From Cryptomeria japonica (lineage: Eukaryota > Streptophyta > Pinopsida > Cupressales > Cupressaceae): 64,000 nt of DNA. Position 1 is the stretch's first letter; the number at the start of each line of letters is the position of its first letter. The position numbers were made by a program, and so were the translations under genes. Where the stretch lies: assembly GCF_030272615.1 (NCBI RefSeq), contig NC_081414.1:54118636-54182635 (forward strand), in the 5' to 3' direction. Below, in pieces: positions 61,324 through 64,000 of this stretch. The notes below the pieces were generated by a model. The model was not told where the DNA came from and ran no database searches. It saw only the letters and a program-made list of their open reading frames with translations.

Positions 61324-61903
61324 CCGGGAGTAGATATTTGTGGGAGGCCCTCGTCCTCCAAAGGCCGATAATCTGAATCATCAAACGCATTGAGATCATT
61401 CCAATCCATGGCCACTTCACTCATCTCCTTCTCATCAAACTTGGTATTGAAAACCACATGCACATCATGGCTACCTAAGGGTTTAGGATTTTTCATAACA
61501 GAGGAAGGTATAACCTCATGTGCTTTGGCATATTCCATAATAATTAGGATTAAACCCTCATGCAAAATAGGATTTTCAATATTTTTGGCATGATTTAAAA
61601 GACTATGCTCAAGCGAAGATAGTAAATAAAAAGGCAGAGAAATTTTCCTATCATTCCTAAAATGATTTAAAATAGTGAAATGATAGTGAAAAATTCTAGC
61701 ATAGAAGTCATCCAGAGTGATGTACTTCATTATAATCTCCGTCGTGTCTGTCTAAAGCTTCAAGAGATATTTCGCATTATAACCCCCATTGGGCATTTTC
61801 TTCACTTTGTTCCTTTCACTCTGTTTGTCATAGAAGATTGACAAAGGTTCAGGTCCACAACCTCCCTCTCTATGTAGAACTTTTTGATAGTTCTAAAACT
61901 TAA
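61324..61903 (-). pseudogene. Element J: N-terminal part of an unrecognised ORF
   Basis: The minus-strand frame 61730-61324 reads MKYITLDDFYARIFHYHFTI and on, with a long hydrophobic/aromatic region and HDVHVVFNTKFDEKEM. Upstream, to about 61880, it continues as GGCGPEPLSIFYDKQSERNK and KKMPNGGYNAKYLLKL, interrupted by TAG. Residue use looks like real coding sequence. I do not recognise the family. Copia element H cuts it at 61904. Confidence 0.5.
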
Positions 61904-63439
61904 TATAAGTACAGATCCAATAGCCAACAAGATGAGAGGGGGGGGTGAATCATACAAACTTAATCTTCCATAAAAACATCAGATTCAACCTCGGTAAAAT
62001 ATACTTTAGTAATATAACCTAAACTACTAAACATACAAACTCAAAAGCATATAAACATCATAAACCTCATAACACCAGATTTAACGTGGAAACCCAAATA
62101 GGGAAAAACCACTATGGGATTTCAGACCCACTAAGAAATATACTCTTCTAGAGTATGCTCGGTTAAAAGCAAATCCTGTTAAAGATTACAAACACATCGC
62201 TAGATGTGACCCGGTTAAGGAATTTCCCTCAGATCTGTTAAGATCTTCACCTTGTTAGAAGTGACCTTGTTAAAGTATTTCAAACACTCAATCAGAATGT
62301 CACCTTGCTAGAGGGTTTTACAAATTAGACTGTTAAGTCCAGTCGGTTAAGAGATTTTCTGTCACTTTCACAAAATAACAGTAATAAAAATCTATCTGCA
62401 ACTTCACATCTAAAATGCTAAAGCAGATTCTTATTTGTTCAATACAATCTAGACATAGAAATAATCTTGTCCATTTGCTGGGCTTCTATACTCTGTTATT
62501 CAAACAAGTCTTCAAGCTTCTATGCTCGGTAATCACTATGTAGCATCCCTATGCATACACTTGCCCGCATACATTATTTATCAATAGTTTCCTATTTATA
62601 AACAATTAGCTAACCGCTTAATCTCCTTGATCACATTTTCCATGATCAATCATAGCCATCAGATCTTCCCGCTTGACCAGGTTCAATGCATCTTTCGATC
62701 TGAAAAATGTTTTACCTTGTGTTGGAACTTGCATATATTTCTTGGAACTTGTGCTAGGGTATTACGGTTCAATCTGAACTGTAGATCTTCCTGCCGATCT
62801 TCCATTGCCTTAGATTCTTAACAAACTATATTTACGACATACCAATCATTTAATCAGTTCCAGCTCATCAACTTTCTTCATTAAATAACGCATGTAACCA
62901 TTTAATGTATTCTGTTATAGCTCGGTTACAACTCGGTAACAACTCAGTTACAACTTGGTAAATACTAAACTTCACTTAGTAGACATTCTGCCTTCATTAA
63001 CCGATAGCGATAACCTTAGGGTTTACTGACTAGGTTCCTTAGGGTTTACCGACTAGGTTCTTTGCTTGGTAACATAGTATAGTATTAACCTTACAATTTA
63101 CAACATATGTATTATGTCAAAACAACCTAAACATCATGATCTCATCATTGTCTGACTCGGTAATGCTTGCCCATTGAATACCTTATTCATCCTCTTATTC
63201 ATCATAATTTTTCTGTGTCTTTTACCGACATCTTTATACTCTTCAAATCATACTTCTCAAGATATGGCAACATCATACTGAATTAGAAAATCAATTTCTT
63301 GACATCAATGACAAAATAATAATATCAAGATAGTAAACATCCTTAATCAGTTATATCCATAATCATCAACAACCTTCTTAATATACTTATTGAAATGCCA
63401 ACAATCTTCTATTGTCTGTTATAATGCCAAATACTAACA
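61904..63439 (-). repeat. 3' LTR of copia element H (~1.5 kb)
   Basis: On the plus strand it ends CCAAATACTAACA at 63439, next to the PPT. Near its start is GAGAGGGGGGGGTGAATC, the block found at copia LTR ends here, and a GAAACCCAAATAGGGAAAA block like that in F. The left boundary (TATAAGTACAG, from decayed TGT...) is approximate. Confidence 0.75.
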
Positions 63440-63456
63440 ATCTCCCCCTTTGGCAT
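63440..63456 (-). other. Polypurine tract of copia element H
   Basis: The minus strand reads AATGCCAAAGGGGGAGAT immediately before the LTR start TGTTAGTATTTGG. It is the same tract as in D and F. Confidence 0.85.
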
Positions 63457-64000
63457 TGATGACAAAACCAATTGATTTGACCTTAAAAGATTCGGATTGC
63501 TGTGATTCTGAAATGCTGAAATGCTCTGTTGCTATCATCAGACTTCTCCCCCATACATTAGACTTCTCCTCTCTTTTTTTGTCTTCTTTCCAATCTTTAG
63601 TATTCTCCTCTTTCTCAGTTTTCTCCCCCTTTGACAACAATGCCAAAAAGTAAAGAACTAAAACATAATTTCTTCCTATATGAAGTGAATTCCTGCTGTA
63701 ATCTATCAATTCAGTCTCCATCAGAGCATTTTGTCTTCAAAATTCCTGTTCCCTATATGGTTTCCTGTATTATTTCCTGTAATATTTCATGTAATATTTC
63801 TTGTACACCTTTAGAAAACATCATAAAGTGTGTAAGTTAGCATCAACTCCTAAAAGATATTCGATAGAGTCATCGGATTGATGCTTTCACAGAACTCAGT
63901 CAGTGAGTAAAAGAGAGGGGTAGGACCCCTAACTTACTTCTGAGATATTCAAAAGTGTCCCTTGGTAGTGGTTTGGTGAAGATATCTTCTATTTGTTCCT
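63457..64000 (-). pseudogene. Copia element H: end of pol and 3' non-coding region, cut by the window
   Basis: The minus strand from 64000 reads EQIEDIFTKPLPRDTFEYLR, then SKLGVLPLSF, with a stop TGA at 63900-63902. This is the C-terminal end of Ty1/copia Pol after RNase H. Between the stop and the PPT there is ~440 bp without a recognisable gene. The remainder of the element lies right of the window. Confidence 0.85.

Overview
The window is a dense stack of nested transposable elements from a plant nuclear genome. It holds Ty1/copia polyproteins with an initiator-Met primer site, a Ty3/gypsy gag-protease element, L1-type LINE remnants with plant-style zf-RVT and RNase H domains, antisense plant-mobile-domain (PMD) ORFs and many solo LTRs. 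I see no host cellular gene, rRNA or tRNA. Element density and the copia LTR/PPT style suggest a large-genome seed plant, possibly a gymnosperm; that is inference.

Layout, left to right. Positions 1-17080 hold element B (minus strand; its other end lies left of the window). B is split by element A (61-6995, plus, same family, TSD GTTCT) and by a copia element, copia-1 (7495-13370). B sits in copia element D (17081-17783 and 35727-37823, plus). D is also split by a complete 17.9-kb gypsy element G (17784-35726, minus, 790-bp LTRs, TSD GACAG). The gag of G is split by element C (25636-32224, plus), the best-preserved relative of A and B. D itself interrupts an antisense PMD ORF of another gypsy element, E (37824 to about 40351).

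From 40352 to the end lie four copies of a ~1.1-1.2-kb LTR family (S1-S4, all plus; at least S2 and S4 are solo LTRs), a decayed copia element F (43395-51969), two LINE remnants on the minus strand (51970-53625 and about 54300-57690), an unrecognised element J (about 59130-61903) and the 3' end of another copia element, H (61904-64000).

The most unusual component is the A/B/C family. These are 6.6-6.9-kb units that begin TGTTA and end ACAACA (seen in A and C) with 5-bp target duplications. They carry no visible RT, integrase or flanking direct LTRs. They encode a ~1200-residue protein I do not recognise, preceded by an array of spaced palindromes (CGCTATTTCGCA/TGCGAAATAGCG). They may be giant ORF-bearing solo LTRs or a non-autonomous element mobilised by an LTR-type integrase. 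Other notable points are a copia element with inverted rather than direct LTR sequence, two gypsy elements with a PMD ORF antisense just upstream of the 3' LTR, and decay rich in TAG stops consistent with cytosine methylation.
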